A DNA stretch of 64,000 nucleotides from Bradyrhizobium sp. Tv2a-2 (GTDB taxonomy: Bacteria > Pseudomonadota > Alphaproteobacteria > Rhizobiales > Xanthobacteraceae), in assembly GCF_000472425.1 (NCBI RefSeq), contig NZ_AXAI01000002.1:1265-65264 (forward strand), read 5' to 3'. A model generated the notes under the pieces. That model had not been told where the DNA came from and ran no database searches. It saw only the letters and a program-made list of their open reading frames with translations. A program made the position numbers and the translations under genes. Below, piece by piece: positions 26,477 to 35,905 of the stretch (within the stretch, counting starts at the first letter, position 1; each line of letters begins with the position of its first letter).

Positions 26477-27199
26477 TCACCAAAGGTAAAAAAGGGCGAA
26501 GATGAACACCCACACAAGATCGACGAAGTGCCAGTACAGGCCGGTGATTTCGACGATCTCGTAATACCCCTTCCTGCTCGTGAAAAAGCCGCGCCTTTCG
26601 AGATCGAAGTCGCCCCTGAGCACCTTTCGCGCGATGGCGAGCAGGAAAATCACGCCGATCGTGACGTGGGTGCCGTGGAAGCCGGTGATCATGAAAAAGG
26701 ATGAGCCAAACTGCGCAGCACCCCAGGGATTGCCCCAGGGCCGGACGCCTTCCATGATCAGCTTTGTCCATTCGAAGGCCTGCATTCCCACGAACGTGGC
26801 GCCGAAGGCTGCGGTGGCCAGCATTAAAGCTGCGGTTTTGACGCGATCGCGCCGGTAGCCGAAATTGACGGCCATCGCCATGGTCCCGCTGCTGCTGATC
26901 AGTATGAACGTCATGATGGCGATCAGAATGAGCGGGATGTGCCTGCCACCGAGGTTAAGGGCGAAGACTTCGCTTGGATTGGGCCACGGCACGGTCGTCG
27001 ACATGCGTGCCGTCATGTAGGACAGCAGAAAGCAGCTGAAGATGAAGGTGTCGCTCAGGAGGAAGATCCACATCATGGCCTTCCCCCAGGAGACATTCTT
27101 GAAAGCGCGCTGATCGGAGGACCAATCGGCGACGATGCCTTGCAAGCCCCCAACCCGGGCGGAGGGTTCTCCAGTGCTTGTCAGCGCAGTCTCTGCCAT
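26477..27199 (-). CDS. Heme-copper oxidase subunit III family protein (second copy)
   Basis: The product has 240 residues and five to six membrane helices. Subunit III hallmarks are the KAMMWIFLLSDTFIFSCFL first helix, FVGMQAFEW with the conserved Glu, and FFMITGFHGTHVTIGV and GLYWHFVDLVWVFIF near the end. It follows another subunit-III-like gene by 16 bases. Having two full-length subunit III proteins in one operon is a recurrent but odd design; one may replace the other or both may bind. Confidence 0.88.
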   Translation of the reverse strand: MAETALTSTGEPSARVGGLQGIVADWSSDQRAFKNVSWGKAMMWIFLLSDTFIFSCFLLSYMTARMSTTVPWPNPSEVFALNLGGRHIPLILIAIMTFILISSSGTMAMAVNFGYRRDRVKTAALMLATAAFGATFVGMQAFEWTKLIMEGVRPWGNPWGAAQFGSSFFMITGFHGTHVTIGVIFLLAIARKVLRGDFDLERRGFFTSRKGYYEIVEITGLYWHFVDLVWVFIFALFYLW

Positions 27200-27215
27200 C
27201 TGTTTTCATTCCTTC

Positions 27216-27920
27216 CTAACTGAGCAGTCGACGACAGATGTCGACAAAATTGTCGGTCCATCCCGTCAGGAGACCGAGCAAGACCAGCCAGACCAGCAGC
27301 AGGAAATGCCAGTAGATGGTGCAAAGCTCGACGCTCAGCTGCACTTCGGTCACCTCTGTGCTCCGCCACACCCTGGCAGTCGTTTTGCCCAGCGCCGCGA
27401 GACCGCCCATCAGATGCAGCCCGTGCACCGCGGTGAGCAGATAGAAGAAAGAATTGGCGGGATTGGACGCCACGAAATACCCGGCGACGATCAACTGTTG
27501 CCACACCAAGAGCTGCCCAACCAGGAAGGTGACGGCAGCGGCTCCCCCCGCGAGCAGGCCGAGCATTACGCCGTCGATGTCGTTGCGACGGGCGGCGAGG
27601 TATGCCCATTGCAGCGCGACGCTGCTCAAGACCAGAACGCCCGTGTTGAACCACAGCAATTTGGGGACGGGAAGAGCGCGCCAGTCGGCCATGTTCATGC
27701 GCATGGAGTAGGCGCTGATGAAGAGTGTGAACAAACAGCCGGCGACCGCGAGAAACACGCCCAGTCCGATCTTCGCTGCTGGCGAGGTCATCGCGCCCGT
27801 GCCGGGGAAGTCATCGATCGGACCTTCCTCCAGCCAGGGTTTTGCAGTCAGTCGTTGTTGCGAGAGCCACCAACCGACGATGGTAGCGATCACAGCCAGG
27901 AACAGGATGATGGCGCTCAC
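27216..27920 (-). CDS. Cytochrome c oxidase subunit III-like protein (first copy)
   Basis: The product has 234 residues, with an N-terminal membrane helix followed by the subunit III core. GVFLAVAGCLFTLFISAY, then WAYLAARRND, FVASNPANSFFYLLTAVHGL and a closing TIYWHFLLLVWLVLLGLL match the family. Its start overlaps the coxA stop by four bases. It differs clearly from the next gene: the first core helix lacks the W-I-F-L-x-S-D pattern, so it is a diverged paralogue. Confidence 0.82.
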   Translation of the reverse strand: MSAIILFLAVIATIVGWWLSQQRLTAKPWLEEGPIDDFPGTGAMTSPAAKIGLGVFLAVAGCLFTLFISAYSMRMNMADWRALPVPKLLWFNTGVLVLSSVALQWAYLAARRNDIDGVMLGLLAGGAAAVTFLVGQLLVWQQLIVAGYFVASNPANSFFYLLTAVHGLHLMGGLAALGKTTARVWRSTEVTEVQLSVELCTIYWHFLLLVWLVLLGLLTGWTDNFVDICRRLLS

Positions 27921-29692
27921 GGGAGAGCTCCGCGAGCGCTTGGGGTCGCCGGCGGCTGGTTCTGCGGAATGAAGTCCTCCTTGGCACCGGGCACGCTGTA
28001 GTCATACGCCCAGCGATAAACCACCGGGAGATCCTTGCCCCAGTTGCCGTGCCCCGGCGGCGTCTCCGGCGTCTGCCACTCCAGTGTTGTCGCCCGCCAT
28101 GGATTGCCCCCTGCAAGTTTGCCCTTGAACAGGCTCCAGGCAAGATTGAACAGGAACACCATCTGGGCGAAGCCCACCGTCAATGCCACCACGCTAATAA
28201 AGGCATTCAGCGAATGGGCAGACGGCGGGATGAACGCCGCTTCGCCGAGTTCGTAGTACCGGCGCGGAACTCCGAGCAGCCCGAGATAGTGCATGGGGAA
28301 GAAGATCATGTAGGCACCGAGGAATGTGACCCAGAAATGAAACTTGCCTAGCGGGTCATTCAGCATCCGCCCGGTGACCTTAGGGTACCAATGATAGATT
28401 GCCCCGAGCACAACCAGAATGGGCGCCACGCCCATCACCATATGGAAATGTGCGACGACGAACATGGTATCCGAAAGCGGAACATCGACGACAACGTTGC
28501 CGAGGAAGAGACCAGTGAGCCCGCCGTTCACGAAGGTGATGATGAAGGCGAGCGCAAACAGCATCGGCACGGTGAGGTGAATGTCGCCGCGCCACAGGGT
28601 CAGCACCCAGTTGTAAACCTTGATGGCGGTCGGGATCGCGATGATCAGCGTCGTGGTGGCGAAGAAGAATCCGAAATATGGATACATGCCGCTGACATAC
28701 ATATGGTGCGCCCAGACGACGAAACTGAGAGCGCCGATTGCCACGATAGCCCACACCATCATGCGATAGCCGAAGATGTTCTTTCGGGCGTGGGTGCTGA
28801 TCAGGTCGGAAACGATGCCGAAGGCCGGCAAGGCGACGATGTAAACCTCGGGATGGCCGAAGAACCAGAACAGGTGCTGGAACAGGAGCGGGCTGCCGCC
28901 GCCATACTTCGAAAGCGTGCCCATCTCGACAAGCGAGGGCATGAAGAAGCTGGTTCCGAGCGCGCGGTCGAACAGCATCATCACCGAGGCGACAAACAGC
29001 GCAGGAAAGGCCAGAAGCGCCATGACGGTTGCAGTGAAAATGCCCCACACGGTCAAAGGTAAACGCATCAACGTCATGCCGCGCGCGCGCGCTTGCAGTG
29101 TCGTCACCACATAATTCAACCCTCCCATGGTGAAGCCGATGATGAACAGGATCAGGGAGGCCATCATGAGGATGATGCCCCAGTCCTGCCCCGGCGTGCC
29201 GGAGAGAATCGCTTGCGGCGGGTAGAGCGTCCAGCCTGCGCCGGTGGGGCCGCCAGGCACGAAAAAGGTCGAGGCCAGCACCAGGACCGCGAGCAGGTAG
29301 ACCCAGTAGCTCAGCATGTTCACGTATGGGAAAACCATATCCCGGGCGCCGACCATCAGCGGGATGAGGTAGTTGCCGAAGCCTCCAAGGAACAAGGCCG
29401 TGAGCAGGTAGATCACCATGATCATGCCGTGCATGGTGATGAACTGGAGGTATTGGTTCGGATCAATAAAGGAGAATGTGCCGGGAAATCCGAGTTGCAG
29501 TCGCATCATCCACGACAGCACCAGCGCCACGAGCCCGATTGCCGATGCCGTCAGCGCGTACTGGACGGCGATGACTTTGGCGTCCTGCGAGAAGACATAC
29601 CGCGTCCACCAGCTCCTGGGGTGATAGAGCTCAACATCAGGGACTTCGGCAGGCGGAACACCCGCGATCGCATCATAGGGGATATCGACCAT
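27917..29692 (-). CDS. ctaD: Cytochrome c oxidase subunit I (aa3 type)
   Basis: The product is the 591-residue catalytic subunit of a heme-copper oxidase, with 12 membrane helices. The low-spin heme histidine lies in QFITMHGMIMV. The CuB region has FWFFGHPEVYIVALP, where His and the Glu of the D proton channel and the cross-linked Tyr mark the A1 subfamily. VWAHHMYVSG gives the two further CuB histidines. AIPTAIKVYNW holds the Thr and Lys of the K channel. VAHFHMVMG carries the heme a and a3 ligands. GGAGG lies upstream of the start. It follows coxB after 79 bases. Confidence 0.95.
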   Translation of the reverse strand: MVDIPYDAIAGVPPAEVPDVELYHPRSWWTRYVFSQDAKVIAVQYALTASAIGLVALVLSWMMRLQLGFPGTFSFIDPNQYLQFITMHGMIMVIYLLTALFLGGFGNYLIPLMVGARDMVFPYVNMLSYWVYLLAVLVLASTFFVPGGPTGAGWTLYPPQAILSGTPGQDWGIILMMASLILFIIGFTMGGLNYVVTTLQARARGMTLMRLPLTVWGIFTATVMALLAFPALFVASVMMLFDRALGTSFFMPSLVEMGTLSKYGGGSPLLFQHLFWFFGHPEVYIVALPAFGIVSDLISTHARKNIFGYRMMVWAIVAIGALSFVVWAHHMYVSGMYPYFGFFFATTTLIIAIPTAIKVYNWVLTLWRGDIHLTVPMLFALAFIITFVNGGLTGLFLGNVVVDVPLSDTMFVVAHFHMVMGVAPILVVLGAIYHWYPKVTGRMLNDPLGKFHFWVTFLGAYMIFFPMHYLGLLGVPRRYYELGEAAFIPPSAHSLNAFISVVALTVGFAQMVFLFNLAWSLFKGKLAGGNPWRATTLEWQTPETPPGHGNWGKDLPVVYRWAYDYSVPGAKEDFIPQNQPPATPSARGALP

Positions 29693-29771
29693 GGCAATGC
29701 CTCCTCGGTCGTTTCCACCGGAGGCGATGAGCTCAACTTACGCGCTCAATCCTTCTTCGAGCGGCATGCTC

Positions 29772-30605
29772 TCATTCACCGCCGGATTTGTAGGTCGCCC
29801 TCGTAACGGCGCTTCGGCCTGACAATTCCGCAAACGTCTTCTGTTGCTCCAGCCAGGCGTGATATTCACTCTCTTCGTCGACGATAACCCTGGCCCGCAT
29901 CTGGAAATGGGCAGCGCCACATAGCTCCGCGCAGAGCACATCGAACGTTCCGGTTCGGATCGGCTTGATCCAGAAATAGGTGACCATGCCCGGAACCATA
30001 TCCATCTTGGCCCGGAACTCCGGCACATAGAAGTCGTGCAAGACATCAACGGAGCGGAGCAAGACCTTGACTGGCTTCCCGACCTGGAGATGCAAGTCGC
30101 CATTATCGATGACAACGTCGTCTTGGCCATGCGGATCGTCGCGATTCAACCCCATGGGATTGTCGGAGCTGATGTTGCGGACATCGGTTGTACCGAGCCG
30201 GCCGTCCTTCCCCGGCAGGCGGAAGCTCCATTGCCACTGCTGGCCCATGACTTCGACCTCGGTGGCGTCTGGCGGGACCGTCACGAACTGGTGCCAGACG
30301 ACCAGGCCGGGCGCCAGCATGGCTGCGACGCCGATCCCGGTTCCCACGCTCAGCCACCATTCGAGCCTTTTGTTTTCGGGATTATAGGCTGCGCGCCTTC
30401 CCTCCTTGTGGTGAAAGCGGAAGACGCAATAGGCCATGAACGCGATCACCGCGACGAAAACGAATCCGGTGATCCAGAACGTGATGTTGATCGTATCGTC
30501 GATGTAGCGCCAGTTGGTGGCAATCGGCGTCCACCACCACGGGCTCCAGAGGTGAAACAGAACCGAGCCGATTGCGACCAAAAGCAGTAGAAGAGCTACA
30601 TACAT
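29772..30605 (-). CDS. ctaC: Cytochrome c oxidase subunit II
   Basis: The product has 277 residues. Two membrane helices at the N-terminus anchor a periplasmic cupredoxin domain. The CuA site is complete: HDFYVPEFRAKMD supplies the first His, and CAELCGAAHFQM gives both Cys, the second His and the Met. GQQWQWSFRLPG is the aromatic patch for electron entry. A roughly 30-residue insertion (about 145-175) rich in Asp/Asn is not present in mitochondrial-type subunit II. It is the first gene of the operon coxB-coxA-III-III-IV. No heme-binding CxxCH follows, so this is a caa3-free, aa3-type oxidase. Confidence 0.95.
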   Translation of the reverse strand: MYVALLLLLVAIGSVLFHLWSPWWWTPIATNWRYIDDTINITFWITGFVFVAVIAFMAYCVFRFHHKEGRRAAYNPENKRLEWWLSVGTGIGVAAMLAPGLVVWHQFVTVPPDATEVEVMGQQWQWSFRLPGKDGRLGTTDVRNISSDNPMGLNRDDPHGQDDVVIDNGDLHLQVGKPVKVLLRSVDVLHDFYVPEFRAKMDMVPGMVTYFWIKPIRTGTFDVLCAELCGAAHFQMRARVIVDEESEYHAWLEQQKTFAELSGRSAVTRATYKSGGE

Positions 30606-31171
30606 CCCTCGCCGTCCTCGCCGTTCAAGGCTGCGGATACGACTTTAAAGGGCGGAGCTCACGCCTACAGCGCGATGGCTGACGTCACATTCGCCATCGC
30701 CGCGCCTCTTGCCTCGCCCATTCGACCGGTTGCGACTGACAAAGAGTGCGTCTTCCGACCGCCACCTCATCAGAGGCCAGGGCGTTTCGAGAATTAAGAT
30801 GATCTTCGCCAAGCTTGCCGTCAATAGCGGAGGCTGCCGGGGCGCGGTCTGGCCCGTGTCGTCTCCGCAATCTCGCATCGCGGCAAAGTTGGTCAGAGCA
30901 CGATCTTAGTCAGCACCAATTGTTCGATGACGCAGCGCAGCAGGCGATTTGTGCAATCGCACAATTCGCCCAACCGTGAGTGCTGGCGCGTACCGGCCTA
31001 TCGCGCTAAGCTGAACTAACCGGTCGCGACAGCTGTCGTCCGGCAAAGCTCCTTCGCCTTGAACCTGATTTGCCGCACTCGGCGCTACCGCGATCTCCAG
31101 ACATGAGGAGCGCGGGACGAAAGCGCGCGTCGTTTTCGAAAGCTGCGGCACGAGCAAAGGAGACTGCGGCC
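30606..31171. other. Divergent intergenic region
   Basis: The 566 bases lie between the oxidase operon (leftward) and the DUF2189 gene (rightward) and should hold both promoters. I looked for an FNR/FixK box (ttgat-n4-atcaa) and did not find one. A weak minus-strand frame at 30645-30878 lacks a ribosome site and family likeness. Confidence 0.35.
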
Positions 31172-32083
31172 ATGGCCACCGAATATCTCGATAACCTTGC
31201 GAAGCCTGAACCACACCCGTTCGGGATCGCCACCCCAACTGTCGTTCGAAAGATCAGCCTGTCCGATGTGAGCGACGCGCTGCGTCTGGGCTGGGAGGAT
31301 TTTAAGGCCGTACCAAGTCACGCCATCATCCTTTGCGTGATTTATCCGATTCTTGGCATCGTTCTGTTCAGACTGGTGCTTGGCTATTCGGTCTTGCCGT
31401 TACTCTTCCCGCTCGCCGCAGGTTTTGCATTGATTGGTCCTTTTGCCGGGCTTGGTCTCTACGAGCTCAGCCGCCGCCGCGAGCTGGGCGAGGAGGCCGC
31501 CGCATGGCATGCGATCTACGTGCTGCGCGCCCCGTCGTTTGGCGCCATGCTTGAGCTGGGCATACTGCTGTTCGTTCTGTTCGGGGTTTGGATCGCTGCC
31601 GCAGATGCCATTTACATTGCGATCTTCGGCAACACGCCGGCTGCGAGCATCCCGGATTTCGCAAGGCGCGTGTTGATGACTCCAGAAGGATGGTCGCTCA
31701 TCATCATTGGCTGTGGCGTCGGCTTCCTGTTCGCTGTAGTGGCCCTGTGCGTCAGTGTTGTTGCGTTTCCTTTGATGCTCGACCGGCATACGACCGCCAT
31801 CGATGCAGTCCGGACGTCGATGGGGGTTGCGATGACGAATCCGTTGCCCATAGCCGTATGGGGATTGATTGTTGCGGCGCTGCTGGTGATCGGTTCGCTG
31901 CCGTTCTTCGTCGGTCTAGCCGTCGTTCTGCCGGTGCTGGGTCACGCCACCTGGCATCTCTACCGGAGGGCGGTGGAAGCTGACCCGAATGCTGTACGGG
32001 AACCACCGCGCCCGCCGAAGGAAGGGCACCGCTATGCGGCAGATTTCCCGGCCAACCTCTTCCCGTGGAGCCGTGAGCGGTAG
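31172..32083 (+). CDS. DUF2189 domain-containing membrane protein
   Basis: The product is a 303-residue inner-membrane protein with about six hydrophobic helices. The opening VRKISLSDVSDALRLGWEDF and GFALIGPFAGLGLYELSRRR are typical of DUF2189 proteins, which often lie near cytochrome oxidase genes. It does so here, divergent from an aa3 oxidase operon. The ATG at 31172 has AAAGGAGA upstream. A role in oxidase assembly or respiration is possible but is inference from position only. Confidence 0.8.
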   Translation: MATEYLDNLAKPEPHPFGIATPTVVRKISLSDVSDALRLGWEDFKAVPSHAIILCVIYPILGIVLFRLVLGYSVLPLLFPLAAGFALIGPFAGLGLYELSRRRELGEEAAAWHAIYVLRAPSFGAMLELGILLFVLFGVWIAAADAIYIAIFGNTPAASIPDFARRVLMTPEGWSLIIIGCGVGFLFAVVALCVSVVAFPLMLDRHTTAIDAVRTSMGVAMTNPLPIAVWGLIVAALLVIGSLPFFVGLAVVLPVLGHATWHLYRRAVEADPNAVREPPRPPKEGHRYAADFPANLFPWSRER

Positions 32084-32230
32084 CTGTAACAGCGGAACGA
32101 GAACCCGGGATCAAGCGGGCGCGAAGTCAGTGCGCTTAACGTGCGCCCTCCAACGACGTCCGCGCCTGTCGATTGATGACTTGAACGACACAAGAACGCG
32201 CCAGCTCAAAGGCGCCGCAAGGAGACGACA

Positions 32231-32659
32231 ATGACGGTACGTGCAATTCTCGATACCAAGGGCCACCACATCCTGAGCGTCGAGCCGGAGGCAAAGCTTT
32301 CGACGGCGGTCAAGATTCTTGGCGAACGCAAGATCGGTGCCGTGCTTGTGATGAGCAATTGCGGCGTCGAGGGCATCCTATCGGAGCGCGATATCGTGCG
32401 CGTGCTGGCTGAGCGGGGAGCCAGCGTGCTGGACGGGCCGGTCAGTGAGGTGATGACGCGCAAGGTCGTCAGCTGCCGGCAGAGCGATACCGTTTCCGCC
32501 ATCATGGAAATGATGACCAATGGCAAGTTCCGCCATCTGCCCGTGCTCGAAGGCGACCGCGTGGTCGGGCTGATCTCGATCGGCGACATCGTCAAGTGGC
32601 GCGTTCAGGAATACGAGAACGAGCAGGAAGCGCTGCGACAGTACATCGAGACGGCTTAA
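32231..32659 (+). CDS. CBS-domain pair protein
   Basis: The product has 142 residues and is made of two CBS motifs back to back: residues about 8-65 (SVEPEAKLSTAVKILGERKI, then GILSERDIVRVLAERG) and 75-130 (VMTRKVVSCRQSDTVSAIME, then VGLISIGDIVKWRVQE). Such stand-alone CBS pairs bind adenosine nucleotides and sense energy charge. GGAGACGAC lies just upstream of the start. It follows the DUF2189 gene by about 150 bases. Confidence 0.92.
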   Translation: MTVRAILDTKGHHILSVEPEAKLSTAVKILGERKIGAVLVMSNCGVEGILSERDIVRVLAERGASVLDGPVSEVMTRKVVSCRQSDTVSAIMEMMTNGKFRHLPVLEGDRVVGLISIGDIVKWRVQEYENEQEALRQYIETA

Positions 32660-32921
32660 GTCTCTGGAGCTCTCGGGGTCATCAGGCCGCCGCCTCCGCC
32701 GAGCAAGTTCGACGCGCTTCTTAGGGGCTGACCAGCGCCTATCGCGACTGGCTCCCGACGCAGCGACTGCGAAAGGCGCTGGTCGCTGAACGGGCCCATC
32801 AGCAGCAGACCGACGTGGCGATCGCGCCCGGTGATGCTGTCGATCAGGAGGCCGAGGAGGCCTGATCGACTGATCGTGCCGCCGCGCTCGTAAATCCATC
32901 AATCCAAAAAGGGGATCAATC
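32660..32921 (+). other. Remnant frame with perfect inverted repeat
   Basis: A plus-strand frame reading SAYRDWLPTQRLRKALVAER and then HQQQTDVAIAPGDAVD ends at 32864. It looks like the C-terminus of a lost gene, but it has no start. Its end overlaps an exact 10-base inverted repeat, GTCGATCAGG (32839-32848) / CCTGATCGAC (32861-32870). No T-run follows. I cannot name the protein. Confidence 0.3.
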
Positions 32922-33167
32922 ATGACAATCAAATATCTGGAATTCACCCAGCGCTTTGCCGTGTTCGACGACGCGGCGTTCCTGAACTACGCCCGAATGC
33001 TTGGTGGTGTCGTAGACGAGGATGACCACGAACGGAAATTGGTAACCGCCGTGATGTTGGTGGCACCCAACGGCCCGCATCCGCACGGCCGAGCCGAGGG
33101 TGAACACGGCTATTTTCTGGACGGCGAGGAAGGTTCTCTGGTTAGCCGACGGCCACCTAACTTTTAA
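32922..33167 (+). CDS. Small hypothetical protein
   Basis: The product has 81 residues: TIKYLEFTQRFAVFDDAAFL, then ARMLGGVVDEDDHERKLVTA. It is soluble and acidic with no recognised domain. AAGGGGA lies upstream of the ATG. The low-complexity end RAEGEHGYFLDGEEGSL could mean a truncated or shifted C-terminus. Confidence 0.4.
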   Translation: MTIKYLEFTQRFAVFDDAAFLNYARMLGGVVDEDDHERKLVTAVMLVAPNGPHPHGRAEGEHGYFLDGEEGSLVSRRPPNF

Positions 33168-33489
33168 AGCTATGGAAACAATACAGCCCTCTCGGAACGC
33201 GCAACGCCGGGCCGTGCAGCCCCCCATTTGGCTTCAACGGATGGGGCGGGCGGCGCTGCTACCACGCGCTGGCGCTCCAGGCCAGCGTTCACATCCTCAG
33301 GAAATGTGCGTCGGTCGAGTTCAAATTGCCCTGCTCACATGATTCGTTGAAAGCACGGGCGCGTGTTGCGGGAAGTTCGTTGCGGCGGCCACGCCAGCTT
33401 CACAGACTGGCAACGGTCACCGAAGTGGCGCAGCGATTGACACCTTTTCCCGGGCAGGTAATGTATAGACATATTCTCGGGAGCTTGGT
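33168..33489. other. Upstream region of the hut-linked cyclodeaminase gene
   Basis: No gene is supported in these 322 bases. The 3' end holds a HutC-type operator (33462-33471) 18 bases before the next start. Confidence 0.4.
33462..33471 (+). promoter_or_regulatory. HutC-type operator, site A
   Basis: TGTATAGACA contains GTATAGAC, which fits the HutC-subfamily GntR consensus GTMTAKAC. The identical sequence, inverted, is found at 38880-38889 and 43770-43779, each just upstream of a hut-linked unit. Confidence 0.65.
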
Positions 33490-34491
33490 ATGCCGCCTAT
33501 CTACATCGCCTACCTCAACCGTCTCGACATCGAGGAACTCAAGATCACCGATGGCGAAATCCTGTCGGCGATCGAAGCAAGTCTGGCAGCCCAGGGCAGG
33601 GGCGACACCGTCATTGAGCCCCGCGTCCATTTGGAACCTGGGGCCGCCAACGGCCACTTCAATGTCCTGCGCGGCGCGATCAAGCCGCCGATCGACAGGG
33701 CCGGCGTCAAGATCGTCGGCGACTTCGTCGATAACTACAAGCTCGGTCTTCATTCGGAGCTTGGTATCCTCGCACTGTTCGATCCGCGAACTGGCGCGCC
33801 AAAGGCAATTATGGACGCGAGCGGCATTACCGACATGCGGACCGGAGCGGTCACGGCGATCGGTGCTAAGCATCTTGCGCGCAAGAACTCGAAGATCCTC
33901 GGTCATATCGGGGCGCGCGGGACGGCCTATTGGAACGTGCGGCTACTCGATCATCTCTTCAATTTCGACCAGATCCGCGTGCATTCGCGCCGCGAGGAGA
34001 GTCGCAACAGCTTTGCTGATCGGCTAAGCCGGGATCTCGGCAAGAAGGTCGTGGCGACGGCGGACTGGCAATCGTGCGTGGATGGCGCTGATATCGTGGT
34101 CGAGGCCTCCCGGCTCGACAAGCCGACGCCGATGCTGAAGACCGAATGGATCAAGAAAGGCGCGTTCGTCGTTCCCTACGGCACGATGAGCGCGATCGAG
34201 CTCTCGCTGACCGATATCATGACCAAGCTGGTGGTCGACGATTGGGGGCAGTGCAAGGGCGGCAAGTTCGGCAGCCTGCGGGCCCATGTCGAAGCGGGAA
34301 AGCTCTCCGAGAAGACGCTGCACGCAGAGCTCGGGCAGATTGTCGCCGGTCTGAAGCCGGGGCGTGAAAGCGATGCGGAGACGAACTTGCTCTGGCATCG
34401 CGGGCTTTCGCTGTCCGATATCGCACTGGGACACGCCATGCTGGAGAAGGCCGAGCGCATCGGCGTGGGGCAGCGCCTGCGCTTCGCCTGA
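33490..34491 (+). CDS. Ornithine cyclodeaminase / mu-crystallin family protein
   Basis: The product has 333 residues and an NAD-binding Rossmann core: GHIGARGTAYWNVRLLDHL at residues about 138-156, after GITDMRTGAVTAIGAKHLAR, the usual lead-in of the family. The N-terminal substrate domain carries the conserved PRVHLEPG and KIVGDFVDN segments. It follows HutC-type operator A and precedes a PhnD-like gene by 24 bases. Members act as cyclodeaminases, imine reductases or amino-acid dehydrogenases. Placed in the hut locus it may act on a histidine-derived or amino-acid imine; the substrate is unknown. Confidence 0.85.
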   Translation: MPPIYIAYLNRLDIEELKITDGEILSAIEASLAAQGRGDTVIEPRVHLEPGAANGHFNVLRGAIKPPIDRAGVKIVGDFVDNYKLGLHSELGILALFDPRTGAPKAIMDASGITDMRTGAVTAIGAKHLARKNSKILGHIGARGTAYWNVRLLDHLFNFDQIRVHSRREESRNSFADRLSRDLGKKVVATADWQSCVDGADIVVEASRLDKPTPMLKTEWIKKGAFVVPYGTMSAIELSLTDIMTKLVVDDWGQCKGGKFGSLRAHVEAGKLSEKTLHAELGQIVAGLKPGRESDAETNLLWHRGLSLSDIALGHAMLEKAERIGVGQRLRFA

Positions 34492-34515
34492 CCGGGAAGG
34501 TCGAGGCATACGGAC

Positions 34516-35327
34516 ATGCGCTACGTCGCTAATGCACGAATGTACTCGGTCAATCCAGAGGCGGCGGCCGCCTGGAAGGAATTGTTCGGCTGGCTCGCGC
34601 GTGAGAGTGGCGTCGACCTTGAAATTCTCGATCACGCCTTTCCGCTTCCTCTGGCCGACCTATGGTCGCGTACCGATCTGGGCTGCGCCTTCATGTGCGG
34701 ATTTCCCTACATGCTGGCGACACATCGGCCGAGGCCGGTCGCTGCGCCCATACCGACCACCGCCCCGATTGCAGGACGACCGGTCTATGCCACCTGCCTC
34801 GTCGCTAGGGCGGAGTCGGATGTCCACACCATCGAGGACACGTTTGGCGGGCGCCTCGGTTACACGGTTGCTGATTCTCATTCCGGCTACAACGCGCTGC
34901 GTCATAGTCTCCTGCCGTATTACCGGCAGCGCGGTGCAAAGCTCTATCGCGAGAGCGTCGGACCCTTGACGACGCCGCGGCGCGTCATCGACGCGCTACT
35001 TGCTGGTGATATCGATATCGGCCCGCTCGACAGCTATGCGCTGGACTTGATGCAATATCATCAGCCGGAGCTTGGATCACAGATCCGGGTCGTCGCGACC
35101 ACGGATCCGGCACCCGTTCCGTTCCTGGTTGCGTCATCCGGTTGCCCTGCCGAGATCCTGTCCTGCTTGCAAGCGGCGCTTGGCAACTTCTCTACCGCTC
35201 CAGCGTGTTCAGGCCTGAAAAGCGGCTTCGTCTCGATGCTTTCGCCCCTGTCGCTCTCGAAGATTACGGCCTGATGCTGCGTTGGGATGCCGAGGCGCGC
35301 GCGGCCGGATATTCTCAGCCCGGGTGA
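34516..35327 (+). pseudogene. PhnD-like substrate-binding protein, frameshifted near the C-terminus
   Basis: The frame from 34516 encodes a PhnD/SsuA-type binding domain without signal peptide: DLGCAFMCGFPYMLATH and the VADSHSGYNALRHSLLPYY loop are typical. After about residue 225 the frame drifts into GNFSTAPACSGLKS and stops at 35274. The family-like C-terminus, VALEDYGLMLRWDAEARAAG, lies in another frame and ends at 35327. A one-base indel between about 35170 and 35215 explains this. It may be a true mutation or a sequencing error; the rest of the gene is undamaged. It shares a transcript with the cyclodeaminase-like gene. Confidence 0.75.
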
Positions 35328-35905
35328 TTGCACCTGCGCAGCAACACGAGATAGCAGTCTGCCGAACCGATCGGCGCGATCCGAAACGGAGCGTCGCCGG
35401 TGCGCGTCAGAATCGCGGTGTCCCCGTCCGCCAGGCCGATCTTCTCGTGGGGCAAACTCAGTTCGACATTGCCGGAGCAGGCGATGGCCAGCGCGATATC
35501 TTCGTCGTCAAAATCGCAATAGGCCGGTTTGCTTATGCGCCGCAGCTGATGTTCGAAACGCCCGCGCTTGGTCATGACATTCAAGTCGACGATTTCGCCT
35601 GCCAACAGCCGCGCTGATGTTGGCCTGTCGCCTGGGAAAGGCATCGGCTCCGAGTTGCGCTCGAGCATGACCGGCGCGGCGTCTCCGATGGTGAGCGACA
35701 GGCCGTATCCCTCGACGACGGCAAGCGTACGGTCGACGCCGGCAAATTCAGAGAATGGTCCATCGGAGGCGACCCGTGCGATGCTGACACGCCAGTCGAA
35801 ATCATCCAGCGAGGCGCCCGATGGCTCGACGGCGATCTCCATCGTCGAGCCACCGCCGTTTTTCCAGGCCGTGGTCCGGCGCTCGCTGGCGCGAACGATC
35901 CTCAC
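35315..35905 (-). CDS. hutD: HutD family protein
   Basis: The product has 196 residues and a cupin-like beta-rich fold. The opening [19 protein letters not shown] and the [19 protein letters not shown] segment are diagnostic of HutD, which binds formylglutamate-like ligands and limits hut flux in other bacteria. Its start overlaps the hutU stop by four bases, so the two are translationally coupled. Its 3' end overlaps by 13 bases the end of the PhnD-like gene on the other strand. It is the last gene of the hutI-hutU-hutD operon. Confidence 0.92.
   Translation of the reverse strand: MRIVRASERRTTAWKNGGGSTMEIAVEPSGASLDDFDWRVSIARVASDGPFSEFAGVDRTLAVVEGYGLSLTIGDAAPVMLERNSEPMPFPGDRPTSARLLAGEIVDLNVMTKRGRFEHQLRRISKPAYCDFDDEDIALAIACSGNVELSLPHEKIGLADGDTAILTRTGDAPFRIAPIGSADCYLVLLRRCNHPG

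Noticed and set aside
28391..29062. Open frame of 223 codons on the plus strand
   Set aside because: It lies fully inside the cytochrome oxidase subunit I gene and encodes a His/Asp/Glu-rich product, the usual antisense image of a membrane protein.
30606..31171. FNR/FixK box upstream of the oxidase operon
   Set aside because: No ttgat-n4-atcaa sequence was found by eye in the divergent region, so oxygen control cannot be claimed from sequence.
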